DNA of 64,000 bases from Mailhella massiliensis (GTDB lineage Bacteria; Desulfobacterota; Desulfovibrionia; Desulfovibrionales; Desulfovibrionaceae). This document shows positions 34,924 to 47,709 of the stretch, one piece after another. The stretch spans positions 119,690 through 183,689 of the forward strand of contig NZ_LT706940.1 in the NCBI RefSeq assembly GCF_900155525.1, written 5' to 3'. The notes under the pieces were generated by a model. It was not told the DNA's origin, made no database searches, and saw only the letters and a program-made list of their open reading frames with translations. Made by a program: the position numbers and the translations under genes. Within the stretch, counting starts at the first letter, position 1; each line of letters begins with the position of its first letter.

Positions 34924-36408
34924 ATGAAAGCAAACACCGCCTCCATACGCCCGCATCTTTCCGGCATTCTGTCCGGGCCGCTCCTGTGTTTCATCCTTCT
35001 TGCCTGCCCCGCCCCCGCATCGCTCGGCGAACAGGGCATGAAAAGCCTCGCCGCCATCGCCTGGATCATCATGTGGTGGATGACCGAGGCCTTTCCCCTT
35101 TCCTTCACCGCTCTTTTCGGCATCGTACTCTACGGAATCATGGGCGTTCTGCCCCTCTCCAGAGGCTTCGCCTTCCTCAGCAGCCCCACCTGCATGTTGC
35201 TGCTCGGCTCCATGCTGCTGCTCGGCGCGCTGAAGGACAGCAACCTCATCGAACGCTACACCTACAAAGTGGTGACCTCCGCCTTCGTGGCTCACAGCCC
35301 CACAAGGCTGATGGTTCTGTTCGGCATGGCCGCCGGCCTTCTTTCCGCCATCATGCCGAACATTCCCGTGGCCATTCTCTTCACGTCCATCGCCGTCGCG
35401 CTGGGGAAAAGCATGAGGGCCCGGCCCGGACACCCGCTCATCCGCGCCATGGTGGTCGCAAGCGGCGTCGGCGCTTCCGTAGGCGGCACGGGAACTCCCG
35501 TGGGGGGCGTACCCAATCTTCTCGTCATAGGCATCATCGCCTCTTCCCTGAACTATCAGGTACAGTTCTGGGAATGGTCCGCCTTCGGCATGGCGCTCTG
35601 CATCGCGTGGCTGGCAGCCATGGTGCTCTTCTGCCACATCTTCTTCCTCAGAGGCTGTTCCACAGGCGATTCCTGCTTCAGTGTGGACGTCATCAGCGAA
35701 AGACTGGAAAGTCTCGGTCCGGTGACGATACGCGAAAAGGCCTCCCTCGGCGTGCTCATCGCCGCGCTCCTGCTCTGGTGTCTGGGGCAGCCCATGGCGA
35801 ACCGCTTCGGCATACCCGCTCTGGCAAGGCTTCTCGACGTGTCCACCATCGCCGTGCTCTGCGGCGTCTGCCTGCTCTTCATTCCCACAGGGCGCGACGA
35901 TACGGGCAGAATCACCTTCGTGCTGGACTGGAAAACCGCCCTTGCCTCCATCAACTGGGAAATTCTCATCTTCGTTTCCGGCGTTCTCGCCTTCGGGCAG
36001 GTATGCATCGAAGGCGGCATAGACAAGTGGCTTGCCGGGCTGGTCTCCCCCATGCTCGAAGGGCTTTCGCCTTCCCTCACCTGGCTGGTGCTGCTTGCCG
36101 TCAGCGGCATTCTCTGCCAGTGGGCCAATCCCGCCACCGTCATTTCGCTGCTGGTGCCCACCACGGCGCTCATTGCCGCCCAGAAGGGCATAAACCCCAT
36201 CGTGGCCTGCTTCACCGTGGGCATGGTGGCCAACCTCGCCATCATGTTTCCCTTCTCCTCCCCGCCCATTGCGGCCAGCATTCTCGGTTCGGACGACTAT
36301 GCCTCGCCGAAGGACTTTTTCCGCTTCTCCTTCCCCATGGTGACCGTATGCGTACTGCTGGCATGGGTCATCGGCATGGGATTCGGCCCCGTGGTCTTCC
36401 CTTCCTGA
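34924..36408 (+). CDS. DASS-type (SLC13/CitT-like) anion permease, module B
   Basis: A 494-residue inner-membrane protein with about 12-13 hydrophobic segments. It shows divalent anion:Na+ symporter features: AAIAWIIMWWMTEAFPLSFTALFGIVLYG near residues 40-70 (the family's W-TE-P-TA motif), PNIPVAILFTSIA, GASVGGTGTPVGGVPN resembling the substrate-binding SNT-type loop, and a second half ending in a similar motif (WANPATVISLLVPTTA). A dicarboxylate, sulfonate or similar anion is the expected cargo. As the third gene of the sigma-54 operon it probably imports the substrate of the flavoprotein. Confidence 0.87.
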   Translation: MKANTASIRPHLSGILSGPLLCFILLACPAPASLGEQGMKSLAAIAWIIMWWMTEAFPLSFTALFGIVLYGIMGVLPLSRGFAFLSSPTCMLLLGSMLLLGALKDSNLIERYTYKVVTSAFVAHSPTRLMVLFGMAAGLLSAIMPNIPVAILFTSIAVALGKSMRARPGHPLIRAMVVASGVGASVGGTGTPVGGVPNLLVIGIIASSLNYQVQFWEWSAFGMALCIAWLAAMVLFCHIFFLRGCSTGDSCFSVDVISERLESLGPVTIREKASLGVLIAALLLWCLGQPMANRFGIPALARLLDVSTIAVLCGVCLLFIPTGRDDTGRITFVLDWKTALASINWEILIFVSGVLAFGQVCIEGGIDKWLAGLVSPMLEGLSPSLTWLVLLAVSGILCQWANPATVISLLVPTTALIAAQKGINPIVACFTVGMVANLAIMFPFSSPPIAASILGSDDYASPKDFFRFSFPMVTVCVLLAWVIGMGFGPVVFPS

Positions 36409-36435
36409 TCAGGCTCCGTCCCCTGCCTGCATGAG

Positions 36436-36462
36436 AAAAAGCCCGGCGGTGCCGGGCTTTTT
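36436..36462. terminator. Bidirectional terminator between module B and panF
   Basis: AAAAAGCCCGGC-GGT-GCCGGGCTTTTT is a perfect 12-bp stem with a 3-base loop and runs on both sides, located between convergent genes. Confidence 0.93.
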
Positions 36463-36542
36463 CCTGGTGTTTCAAAAAAATGAACTCTGCGGAACCATCC
36501 GTCTTCTGACAGCGTCGGGGCCGCTGTCATGCCTCGAGGACG

Positions 36543-38018
36543 CTAGTCCTCTTCGCCCCAGAAAAGCTTCGTCACCTCCGGCGGCACGGGAGCACCGCGG
36601 AGGCTGCCCAGCCAGAAGGCGAAAAGCGATATCACACAGGTCGGTACGATGGGATGCACGCCGCCCATGGGAACCTTGAACACGGAAAGCAGCATGAAGG
36701 CCGCCACGCCCGCCGCCATGGACCATACGGCTCCCGTGGCGTTGGCCCGTCTCCAGTACATGCCGAGCACCACGGGCCAGAGGAATACGGCTTCCAGCCC
36801 GCCGAAGGCGAAAAGATTGATCCACACCAGAAGATCCGGGGGATTGAACGAGGCGCAGAACACCAGCACCCCCGCGGCAAGGGTGCAGCAGAAGCTCATG
36901 CGGCCTATCTTTTTTGCCGAAATGCCGGAAACGTCGTTCTTCAGGCGGTAACGGACGTACAGGTCCTTGATGATGGAGGCGGAAACCAGAAGCAGCATGG
37001 TATCCACCGTGGACATGATGGCGGCAAGGGGACCTGCCACGAACACGCCCGCCCAGAACGGCGGCAGAAATTCCAGAATAAGCGAGGGGATGATGAGGTC
37101 GCCGGAGGTGAGGCCGGGCATGACGGCGCGGCCCAGCACGCCCGCAAGATGCATGAAAAGAAGCAGGAAGCCGATGATGAGCGTACCCATGACCATGGCG
37201 TCGTGCATGGACTTGGAATTCTTGTAGCCGAAGCAGCGCTGCGTGGTCTGGGGCAGGCCGAGAATGCCGAGTCCCACCAGTATCCAGAAGGAAAAGAGCA
37301 TGGGCGCGGGAATGGCGCCTCCCGCGCCGGAAGGGGAAATGAGGCCCGGGTCCATGCCTTTCAGCGTCTGGATGCACTGTTCCATGCCGCCCCCCGCCCG
37401 TACCACGGCAAGAAGTATGACCACGGATGCGATGAGCATGACCACGCCCTGCAACGCATCGGTGACGGCCACGGCGCGGAAGCCGCCCACCGCCGTATAG
37501 AGCACCACGGTCACGCCGAAAAGGATGAGCCCCGCTTCATAGGGATATCCCGTCACGGCCTGAAACACGCGCGCCCCGCCGATGAACTGGGCCACCATGG
37601 AAGCGGCGAAGAAAAGCAGGATGGCCGCGGAGCAGAGCACGACCACCGCATCGCTTCTGTACCTTGCGTAAAGAAAATCCGTGATGGTGACGGCGCGGAC
37701 GCGCCTGCCGAGAATGGCGAAGCGTTTGCCGAGCACCCCGAGGGTGAGAAAGGTGGTGGGCACCTGTATCATGGCCAGAAGCACCCAGCCGAGGCCCAGC
37801 TTGTAGGCCACGCCCGGGCCGCCCACGAAGCTGCTCGCGCTCGTGTAGCTGGCAATGATGGTCATGGCGAGCACAAAGCCGCCCATGGTGCGGCCGCCGA
37901 TGAAATATTCCTCGATGAAGCCCCGGCCCGCGCCCTTTTTCGACTGGCGCTGCGCCCAGAGCGCGAGCAGAAGCGTGAGCGCAAGGTAGCCTATGAGGGG
38001 TATGAGCGCGATGTTCAT
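36543..38018 (-). CDS. panF: Sodium/pantothenate symporter
   Basis: A 491-residue solute:sodium symporter with 12-13 helices. Strong PanF-like features: EEYFIGGRTMGGFVLAMTIIASYTSASSFVGGPG near residues 36-70, FRAVAVTDALQGVVM, LPQTTQRCFGYKNSKSMHDAM and GPLAAIMSTVDTMLLLVSASIIKDLY. It imports pantothenate with Na+. Its ATG overlaps the stop of the upstream YhdT-type gene (ATGA), the arrangement known from enterobacterial yhdT-panF. GGGGAG lies upstream. It gains weight because panD nearby appears broken, which would make pantothenate uptake important. Confidence 0.93.
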   Translation of the reverse strand: MNIALIPLIGYLALTLLLALWAQRQSKKGAGRGFIEEYFIGGRTMGGFVLAMTIIASYTSASSFVGGPGVAYKLGLGWVLLAMIQVPTTFLTLGVLGKRFAILGRRVRAVTITDFLYARYRSDAVVVLCSAAILLFFAASMVAQFIGGARVFQAVTGYPYEAGLILFGVTVVLYTAVGGFRAVAVTDALQGVVMLIASVVILLAVVRAGGGMEQCIQTLKGMDPGLISPSGAGGAIPAPMLFSFWILVGLGILGLPQTTQRCFGYKNSKSMHDAMVMGTLIIGFLLLFMHLAGVLGRAVMPGLTSGDLIIPSLILEFLPPFWAGVFVAGPLAAIMSTVDTMLLLVSASIIKDLYVRYRLKNDVSGISAKKIGRMSFCCTLAAGVLVFCASFNPPDLLVWINLFAFGGLEAVFLWPVVLGMYWRRANATGAVWSMAAGVAAFMLLSVFKVPMGGVHPIVPTCVISLFAFWLGSLRGAPVPPEVTKLFWGEED

Positions 38019-38290
38019 GATTTCTCCCCGTCTCGGCCGTCCTCAGGCTCATCCAGAGGAATGTCGGCAAAAAAGCGCCGCACCACCCCCCACAGAATGA
38101 GGGTCATGACGGGGTACCCCAGCACGCAGCTGTAGAAAAACCACTCCGGCAGTCCGAACACATACCCGTAGTCCTCCACGTCGCCGGAGCCGAGGCCGAA
38201 GGCGAACGCCGTCCACCATACGAAAAAGAACACATAAAGACCCAGCGTGATGAGAGCCTCACGGTCGGCCTGTCTGAAAGCCTTTCGCAT
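38015..38290 (-). CDS. yhdT: YhdT-family (DUF997) small membrane protein
   Basis: A 91-residue protein with two hydrophobic segments (residues 14-35 and 50-72) and an acidic tail. FVWWTAFAFGLG and YGYVFGLPEWFFYSCVLGYP are typical of YhdT, usually encoded directly upstream of panF. GGGGGA precedes the ATG at 38290. Its role in pantothenate uptake is not established; it is probably a small partner of PanF. A run of ten G (minus strand) lies about 80 bases upstream of the start. Confidence 0.85.
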   Translation of the reverse strand: MRKAFRQADREALITLGLYVFFFVWWTAFAFGLGSGDVEDYGYVFGLPEWFFYSCVLGYPVMTLILWGVVRRFFADIPLDEPEDGRDGEKS

Positions 38291-38370
38291 ATATTCCCCC
38301 TGAATGTTCGACGCGGAGTTTTCCCCGCTTTCCGAGGCACGGCCGTTTCCCGGTGACGCCGGGAGCGCCG

Positions 38371-38380
38371 CCCCCCCCCC
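38371..38380. repeat. Homopolymer C10 (G10 on minus strand) upstream of yhdT-panF
   Basis: Ten uninterrupted C in an otherwise non-coding 178-base gap between the BASS remnant and yhdT. On the transcribed (minus) strand it is G10, about 80 bases upstream of the yhdT start, where a promoter or leader would lie. Long poly-G tracts are prone to slippage. No clear -35/-10 elements flank it. Confidence 0.6.
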
Positions 38381-38468
38381 GCGGGACCGCAAAAGCACGC
38401 CGTAACGACGAAACGGCCGCCCCGCATCGTGAAGCAGCCTGCAATTCCCTTTCCGGTCAATATAACCC

Positions 38469-39218
38469 TCAAGCGCGCGGGGCCTCAACTTCTTTCTGCC
38501 GCCCCTTCCGCCGCCAGGAGGCAAAGAGCGAGCCCGTAATGTTCTGCCATGCGCTGAAGAGCGCGCCGGGGAGCGTGGCGAGGGGATTGGCGGCAAAGTT
38601 GGCGGCAGCCAGCGCCACGGCAAGGCCGCTGTTCTGCATGCCCACTTCTATGGAAACGGCCGTGGCCTTCGCATAATCCAGGCCGAGCAGTCTTGCCGCC
38701 GCAAGGCCGAGAAAAAGTCCCGCTCCGTTGTGCAGAAATACAAGAAGCAGCACAAGCGCCCCGCTGCCCGCAATTTTTTCCGCATTCACGGCAATGATGC
38801 CGCTCACGATGAGCACGATTCCCGCCACGGAGACAAGCGGGCATACGTCGGCCACGGCATCCACCGCCCTGCCTGCGCTGCGGCGCAGCGCAATGCCTGC
38901 GGCCACGGGCAGAAGCACGATCTTCACCACCGAAAGCACCATGGCCCAGAAGGAAACCTGCACCCAGCTTCCCGCAAGAACATACACGAGCATGGGCGTA
39001 AGAAGAGGCGCAATGAGCGTGGAAGCTGCGGTCATGCCCACGGAAAGCGCCACATCGCCGCAGGCGAGGTAGGTGATCACGTTGCTGGCCGTACCCCCCG
39101 GGCAGCACCCCACCAGAATGACGCCGAGCGCAAGATCGGCGGGCAGGTCGAAGAACCGGGCCAGGGCATAGGCCAGAAGCGGCATGACGGTGAACTGCGC
39201 CGCACAGCCTGCAGCAAG
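38469..39218 (-). pseudogene. N-terminally truncated bile acid:Na+ symporter (BASS/PanS-like)
   Basis: The frame encodes about 250 residues clearly of the BASS family: [53 protein letters not shown] and [20 protein letters not shown] proteins normally have about 310-330 residues, so roughly 70-80 N-terminal residues (two or three helices) are missing. At about 39219-39230 the sequence changes directly into panD in another frame. Only an internal ATG at 39185 could start translation and no convincing ribosome site precedes it. BASS members include PanS, a pantothenate-precursor transporter, which would fit this location. Likely a deletion remnant, or possibly an assembly join. Confidence 0.75.
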
Positions 39219-39219
39219 G

Positions 39220-39450
39220 GCGCGCGGCGGCGCCGTTCAGGCATATCACGCCGCTGTCTCTTTTCCCGGTGATGGCATAGGTCTCCAGACGGAGCCCGTT
39301 GTTCACGTCCACCACCTGCACCTGCTCATATTCATGAATGCAGGCTTCCTCCATGAGACGTTCATCGATGGTGATGCTGCCCACATAATCCAGCTCGGCC
39401 TGCGTGACCACGGCGCGGTGTATCTTGCCCTTCAGCATGTTGAGAAGCAT
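39220..39450 (-). pseudogene. panD: Aspartate 1-decarboxylase, 3'-truncated
   Basis: PanD makes beta-alanine from aspartate. Codons 1-77 are intact: K9, the self-cleavage site G24-S25 (YVGSITID), R54, T57, Y58 and N72 (CLNGAAAR) all sit at the positions known from the E. coli enzyme. Right after NGAAAR the similarity ends and the frame runs through the BASS remnant out of frame to a stop at 38485. About 45 of the usual 120-126 residues are lost, including later barrel strands, so the product is probably inactive. It starts 3 bases after panC ends. The breakpoint contains a GC-only stretch (GCCGCCGCGCGC) that could have served as microhomology. Confidence 0.85.
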
Positions 39451-39453
39451 GGG

Positions 39454-40299
39454 CTACCCTTCAAAGGAAAAGTTGTCGATAAGGCGCGTTTTGCCGATAT
39501 ACACGGCCATGGCGCAGAGCACCGGGCCTTCCGCACGCGTCACGGGCTGCATGGAAAAGGCGTCCACCATATCCACATAGTCGATGCGGGCCAGAGATTC
39601 CTTTTCTATGCAGGCCTTCATGGCCGAAACTACGGCCGAGGCATCCCTCTCGCCTTTTTCCATCATCTCCCGGCCGAGGAACACCGCACGGCTCAGCACC
39701 AGGGCCGCCTTGCGCTCCTCCGCGCTCAGGTAGGTATTGCGGGAGCTTTTTGCCAGACCGTCCGCCTCGCGCACGATGGGGCAGCCTACGATTTCCACAT
39801 CGAAATTGAGATCGCGCACCATGCGGCGGATGACGGCGAGCTGCTGCGCGTCCTTCTGTCCGAAATAGGCTCTGTCGGGGGAAACGATGTGGAAAAGCTT
39901 GCTCACCACCGTACACACCCCGCGGAAGTGAATGGGACGCGTTCTGCCGCAGAGCGTTTCGCTGAGCGAACGCATGTCCACCCAGGTGCAGAAATCCGGC
40001 GCGTACATGTCTTCGGGCCGGGGATGAAAAATCAGATGTGCTCCGGCCTCTTCACAAAGACGCGCGTCGGCCTCGATGTCGCGCGGGTAGCTTGCCAGAT
40101 CCTCTCCGGGGCCGAACTGGGTGGGATTCACGAAATCGCTGACCACCACGCGGTCGTTTTCCGCAACGGCGCGCACGATGAGGCTCTTATGCCCTTCATG
40201 CAGGTATCCCATGGTCGGCACGAGCCCCACGCTCAGCCCCTCGCGCCGCCAGGCCTTTACCCGGGCACGCACCTCATCCACGGAAGAAACAATGTTCAT
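39454..40299 (-). CDS. panC: Pantothenate synthetase
   Basis: A 281-residue cytoplasmic enzyme joining pantoate and beta-alanine with ATP. Visible signatures: GLVPTMGYLHEGHKSLI (the HIGH-like ATP site), FVNPTQFGPGEDLASYPR, YFGQKDAQQLAVIRRM, and READGLAKSSRNTYL (the KMSKS-equivalent loop). Length is normal. AAGGAG lies before the ATG at 40299. It is first in the order panC, panD remnant, BASS remnant. It remains intact although the beta-alanine source next to it is broken. Confidence 0.97.
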   Translation of the reverse strand: MNIVSSVDEVRARVKAWRREGLSVGLVPTMGYLHEGHKSLIVRAVAENDRVVVSDFVNPTQFGPGEDLASYPRDIEADARLCEEAGAHLIFHPRPEDMYAPDFCTWVDMRSLSETLCGRTRPIHFRGVCTVVSKLFHIVSPDRAYFGQKDAQQLAVIRRMVRDLNFDVEIVGCPIVREADGLAKSSRNTYLSAEERKAALVLSRAVFLGREMMEKGERDASAVVSAMKACIEKESLARIDYVDMVDAFSMQPVTRAEGPVLCAMAVYIGKTRLIDNFSFEG

Positions 40300-40608
40300 G
40301 ACTGTCGCTCCTTGCCATGGGCCATGACTTCTACAGGCTCACGGACGAATATTTTAACCATGTTCATGCCGTCTGAAACAGCCTTCACGGTTCAGACAAA
40401 AAGGCGGAACACGTTGCAACAGGGGCGCATTCTAGTCAAAAAGGAGAAAGAGAGCAACAAAGTGACTCTACTCACGACGAAGAGGCGTCTTTTTCGTAAA
40501 TAGAAAGAGAAGACTATAACGAAAATACGTCTTTTTCTCTTCAAAAGACGTACAAGATATGACAGGGGAGCCCCTTCGCTTTGCAGGCAACACGCTCCGT
40601 CATGCAAA
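40300..40608. promoter_or_regulatory. panC upstream region with 10-bp inverted repeat
   Basis: About 300 bases without a gene. A perfect inverted repeat, TACGTCTTTT-TCTCTTC-AAAAGACGTA, lies at 40526-40552. A further half-site, GCGTCTTTTT, lies 42 bases away at 40485. It may be an operator or an RNA hairpin. The panC promoter should lie between about 40320 and 40420 on the minus strand, where an AT-rich TTAAAATATT (complement of 40350-40359) could be part of a -10. Confidence 0.4.
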
Positions 40609-40635
40609 GCGGCCGGCCCCTTTCGGAGCCGGCCG
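40609..40635 (-). terminator. Hairpin after the autotransporter gene
   Basis: GCGGCCGGC and GCCGGCCGC form a 9-bp stem; on the minus strand TTTGC follows. It is about 45 bases past the autotransporter stop. A weaker TCCGCC/GGCGGA hairpin lies at 40661-40676. Confidence 0.6.
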
Positions 40636-40680
40636 CCGCCGGATGTTGAACCGTTTCTCCGCCTTCAGGCGGAAAAAGCC

Positions 40681-44796
<4,116 letters not shown>

Positions 44797-45702
44797 CTTC
44801 TCCTCCAAGAATTACATGTTTCAGGTACTCTCCCCGTGAGGGGCTTCCCGTCCGCCGCCATGCCCTGCCGGATCGCCGCGGGGGCTTGAAACCCGCGCCG
44901 TCCCTGCCCGGCGACAAGCCTTCGATTATTGTTTGCGTTTTCACAAAAATGTACGTCCGCCATATTCAAAACGTACATGAACCGAAGGCCCCCGCATGAC
45001 GATATTTTCCTGTGCCGCAACAATTTGCGGCACTTCGGACCCTTTTCATCGACTTCTCATTAAAAAAATGAATCATAAAAAAATACAATATGTGAAAAAG
45101 CCTTTTCAGCATAGCACGCCGGTGAACCATGTCAACAACAGGCCACAATAAACCATACATTTACAACTATATATTTTTTATTATAAAAAATATCGATATC
45201 AAAAACAATAAATACAACAATATTTTTTACCACTTTTCAACAAAAAAAATTATCAGTACAGGCTGATGATGTTTTCATACAAATTAAAATATAAAAAAAA
45301 CTGCATTGGTAAAAAACATTTTTATCATAAATTAATATACCGTTACATGAAATGATAAAAAAAGCTCAATCATCGTCTTCTTTTCCTTTTCCCCTGCGCG
45401 AATCCTCCGGGATGTTCCTTCCTGCACAAATGCCACCGCGCGTCGCGCTTAAAAGACCCTGTCCCTTCCGCATTCCCGTTTCCGGGCAAAACCAAGAGAG
45501 ACCGGCAGACTCCCTCCTGAGGAAAAATACTCCGCCGGGATGAAGCGTTCCGTACATGCCGCCCCAAAGCTCTCCCGGAAGCGCACTTTGCCGCACTCCG
45601 TTGCGGCTTTTGAAAAAACGCTATATATCATACCGGTTCCGGCAGGAAAAATTTCCGCCGTTTTCCCCCTTTCCGAAGAAGGGCCCGCAGGATGGAATTC
45701 CC
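44797..45702. promoter_or_regulatory. Long divergent, very AT-rich intergenic region
   Basis: About 900 bases without a convincing gene, between the autotransporter (minus) and the Kef-type gene (plus). From 45040 to 45370 the sequence is extremely AT-rich, unlike anything else here, and could be a site for H-NS-like silencing or a remnant of transferred DNA. Two symmetrical sites lie closer to the autotransporter: ATGTACGT/ACGTACAT at 44949-44956 and 44971-44978, and a hairpin GTGCCGCAA-CAAT-TTGCGGCAC at 45012-45033. These may control the autotransporter. The segment 45400-45700 returns to normal GC and shows no clear gene. Confidence 0.5.
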
Positions 45703-47709
45703 ATGGAAGAACTGATCCTCCACGAAATCGTCGTACTGTTTATTCTTTCCATCATCGTCGTCCTCGCCTGTCTCCGTTTCCGCCTGCCCTCCATTGTAGG
45801 CTTTCTGCTCACCGGCGTTCTGTGCGGCCCTTCGGCCCTCGGGCTCATTCCCAGCCCGGAAGCCGTGGACATGATGGCGGAAGTGGGGGTGGCCTTCCTC
45901 ATGTTCACCATAGGCATGGAGCTTTCGGGCAAGGAACTGGTACGCCTGAAAAAGCCTCTCTTTCTCGGCGGCTCCTCCCAGGTGCTTCTGACCACGGCCT
46001 TCGTCTTCGCCCTCACCTTCTGGTGGTGCGGGCCGCGGCTCGGCATCGTGTACGGATGCATGGTCACGCTTTCCTCCACGGCCATAGTGCTGAGCATACT
46101 GCAGCAGAAGGCGCTCACCGAATCTCCTCAGGGGCAGGTCTGCCTTGCGGTGCTCATCTTTCAGGATCTCGCCATCGTGCCCATGGTGCTCATCTTTCCC
46201 CTGCTCGCAGGCGGCCTGGAGCTCGACATGAATTCCATGCTCTTTGCCGCAGGCAAGGGGCTTTTCGTCATCGGCGGCATTCTGCTCTTCGGCAAGTTCA
46301 TCCTGCACCGCCTCATGTTCAGCATCGTGCGCACGCGCAGCCGCGAACTCATGCTCATGGCCACGCTGGGCCTCTGCCTCGCCGTGGCGCTTATGACCTC
46401 ATGGCTGGGGCTTTCCCTGGCGCTGGGGGCGTTTCTGGCCGGTCTCATGATGGCGGAGTCGGAGTACAGCCTCAACACGCTGGAAAGCATCATGCCCTTC
46501 AAGGAAGTCTTTTCCAGCATATTCTTCATTTCCGTGGGGATGCTGCTCAACGTGAACTTCTTCCTCTCCCACCTGCCCGTCATCGCCCTGTGCGCGGCGG
46601 GGATCATCGCGGCCAAGATACTCATGGCCGTCCCCTCCGTGCTCGTGCTGAAATACTCCCTGCGCACGGCGCTGCTTGCGGCATTCAGTCTTGCACAGGT
46701 GGGGGAATTCTCCTTCGTTCTGGCCAAGTCGGCCCTCGGACTCGAACTCATCGGCAACGACGCCTATCAGATCTTCCTCGCCGCCAGCATTCTGACCATG
46801 GTGCTCACGCCCCTGCTCATCGGCATCGCACCGCGGGCTGCGGGCATCATTCTGAAAAGACCCGACGTGCAGACGACGGAGGTTGCCGGAGAAGAAGCGG
46901 AAAACGAAACTGCGGCAGCCCCCGGCATCATCCGCGACGGAAGGCTTCTCAAGGATCACCTCATCATCATCGGCTTCGGCATCGGCGGGCAGATCATGGC
47001 GCACGGCGCAAAGCGTTGCGGCATTCCCTACATCATTTCCGAAATGAACCCCGACACCGTGGCTCGCTTCCGCGACACGGAACCCATACGACACGGCGAC
47101 GCCTCCTTCCCCCTGGTGCTCGCACATCTCGGCGCGGCCACGGCAAGAACGCTCGCCATTCTCACCTCCGACCCGGCGGGAAGCCGCGCCATCATCGCCA
47201 ACGCTCGGGCCATGAATCCTTCGCTGCACATCATCGTGCGCACGCGCTTTCTGGGCAATCTGAATTCCTACAAGGAAGTGGGAGCCAACGAGGTCATTCC
47301 CGAAGAATTCGAGACCTCGCTGGAGGTGTTCGCCCGCGTGCTCAACCACTATCTCGTTCCGCGCCAGACCATTGACGAATACGTCTTTGCCATACGCCGC
47401 GAAAACTACGGTATGCAGCGCAGGCTGGACATGGGCGGCTCCATCATGGAAAGCCTGCCCGACCTTCAGCTTCAGGCCTATACCGTGGAGGAAGGCTCTC
47501 CCCTGGCGGGCAGAACCATTGCGGAAGCCGCGCTGCGCAAGGAACACGACGTTACGGCCGCAGGCATCCGGCGGGGAGAGGAAATCAACAACAATCCCAG
47601 CGCGCAGACGCTTCTTCTCGCCGGAGACGTGGTGTACCTGCTGGCGACGCAGGAGGCCATGACCCGGGCCGCGCGGCTCTTCCGGGCCGAAGGGAGCAGC
47701 GGCGCATGA
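45703..47709 (+). CDS. CPA2-family cation:proton antiporter (KefB/YbaL-like) with TrkA domains
   Basis: A 668-residue inner-membrane protein. Residues 1-385 form a Na+/H+-exchanger-type domain with about 12 helices, including GPSALGLIP, MFTIGMELSGKEL, TLSSTAIVLSIL and VFQDLAIVP-like VLIFQDLAIVPMVL. Residues 425-545 are a TrkA-N/RCK domain (HLIIIGFGIGGQIMAHG, then SEMNPDTV), which binds NAD(H) or nucleotides. A TrkA-C domain (LPDLQLQAYTVEEGSPLAGRTIAEAALRKEHDVTAAGIRRG) ends the protein. This order fits KefB/KefC/YbaL K+ efflux proteins. The ATG at 45703 starts the first helix directly. Its stop overlaps the dprA start (ATGA). Confidence 0.92.
   Translation: MEELILHEIVVLFILSIIVVLACLRFRLPSIVGFLLTGVLCGPSALGLIPSPEAVDMMAEVGVAFLMFTIGMELSGKELVRLKKPLFLGGSSQVLLTTAFVFALTFWWCGPRLGIVYGCMVTLSSTAIVLSILQQKALTESPQGQVCLAVLIFQDLAIVPMVLIFPLLAGGLELDMNSMLFAAGKGLFVIGGILLFGKFILHRLMFSIVRTRSRELMLMATLGLCLAVALMTSWLGLSLALGAFLAGLMMAESEYSLNTLESIMPFKEVFSSIFFISVGMLLNVNFFLSHLPVIALCAAGIIAAKILMAVPSVLVLKYSLRTALLAAFSLAQVGEFSFVLAKSALGLELIGNDAYQIFLAASILTMVLTPLLIGIAPRAAGIILKRPDVQTTEVAGEEAENETAAAPGIIRDGRLLKDHLIIIGFGIGGQIMAHGAKRCGIPYIISEMNPDTVARFRDTEPIRHGDASFPLVLAHLGAATARTLAILTSDPAGSRAIIANARAMNPSLHIIVRTRFLGNLNSYKEVGANEVIPEEFETSLEVFARVLNHYLVPRQTIDEYVFAIRRENYGMQRRLDMGGSIMESLPDLQLQAYTVEEGSPLAGRTIAEAALRKEHDVTAAGIRRGEEINNNPSAQTLLLAGDVVYLLATQEAMTRAARLFRAEGSSGA

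Noticed and set aside
38485-39450. 321-codon frame taken as a single PanD-like protein.
   Set aside because: Only its first 77 codons resemble PanD; the rest is out-of-frame reading of the BASS gene, so it is treated as a fusion product of a deletion rather than a gene.
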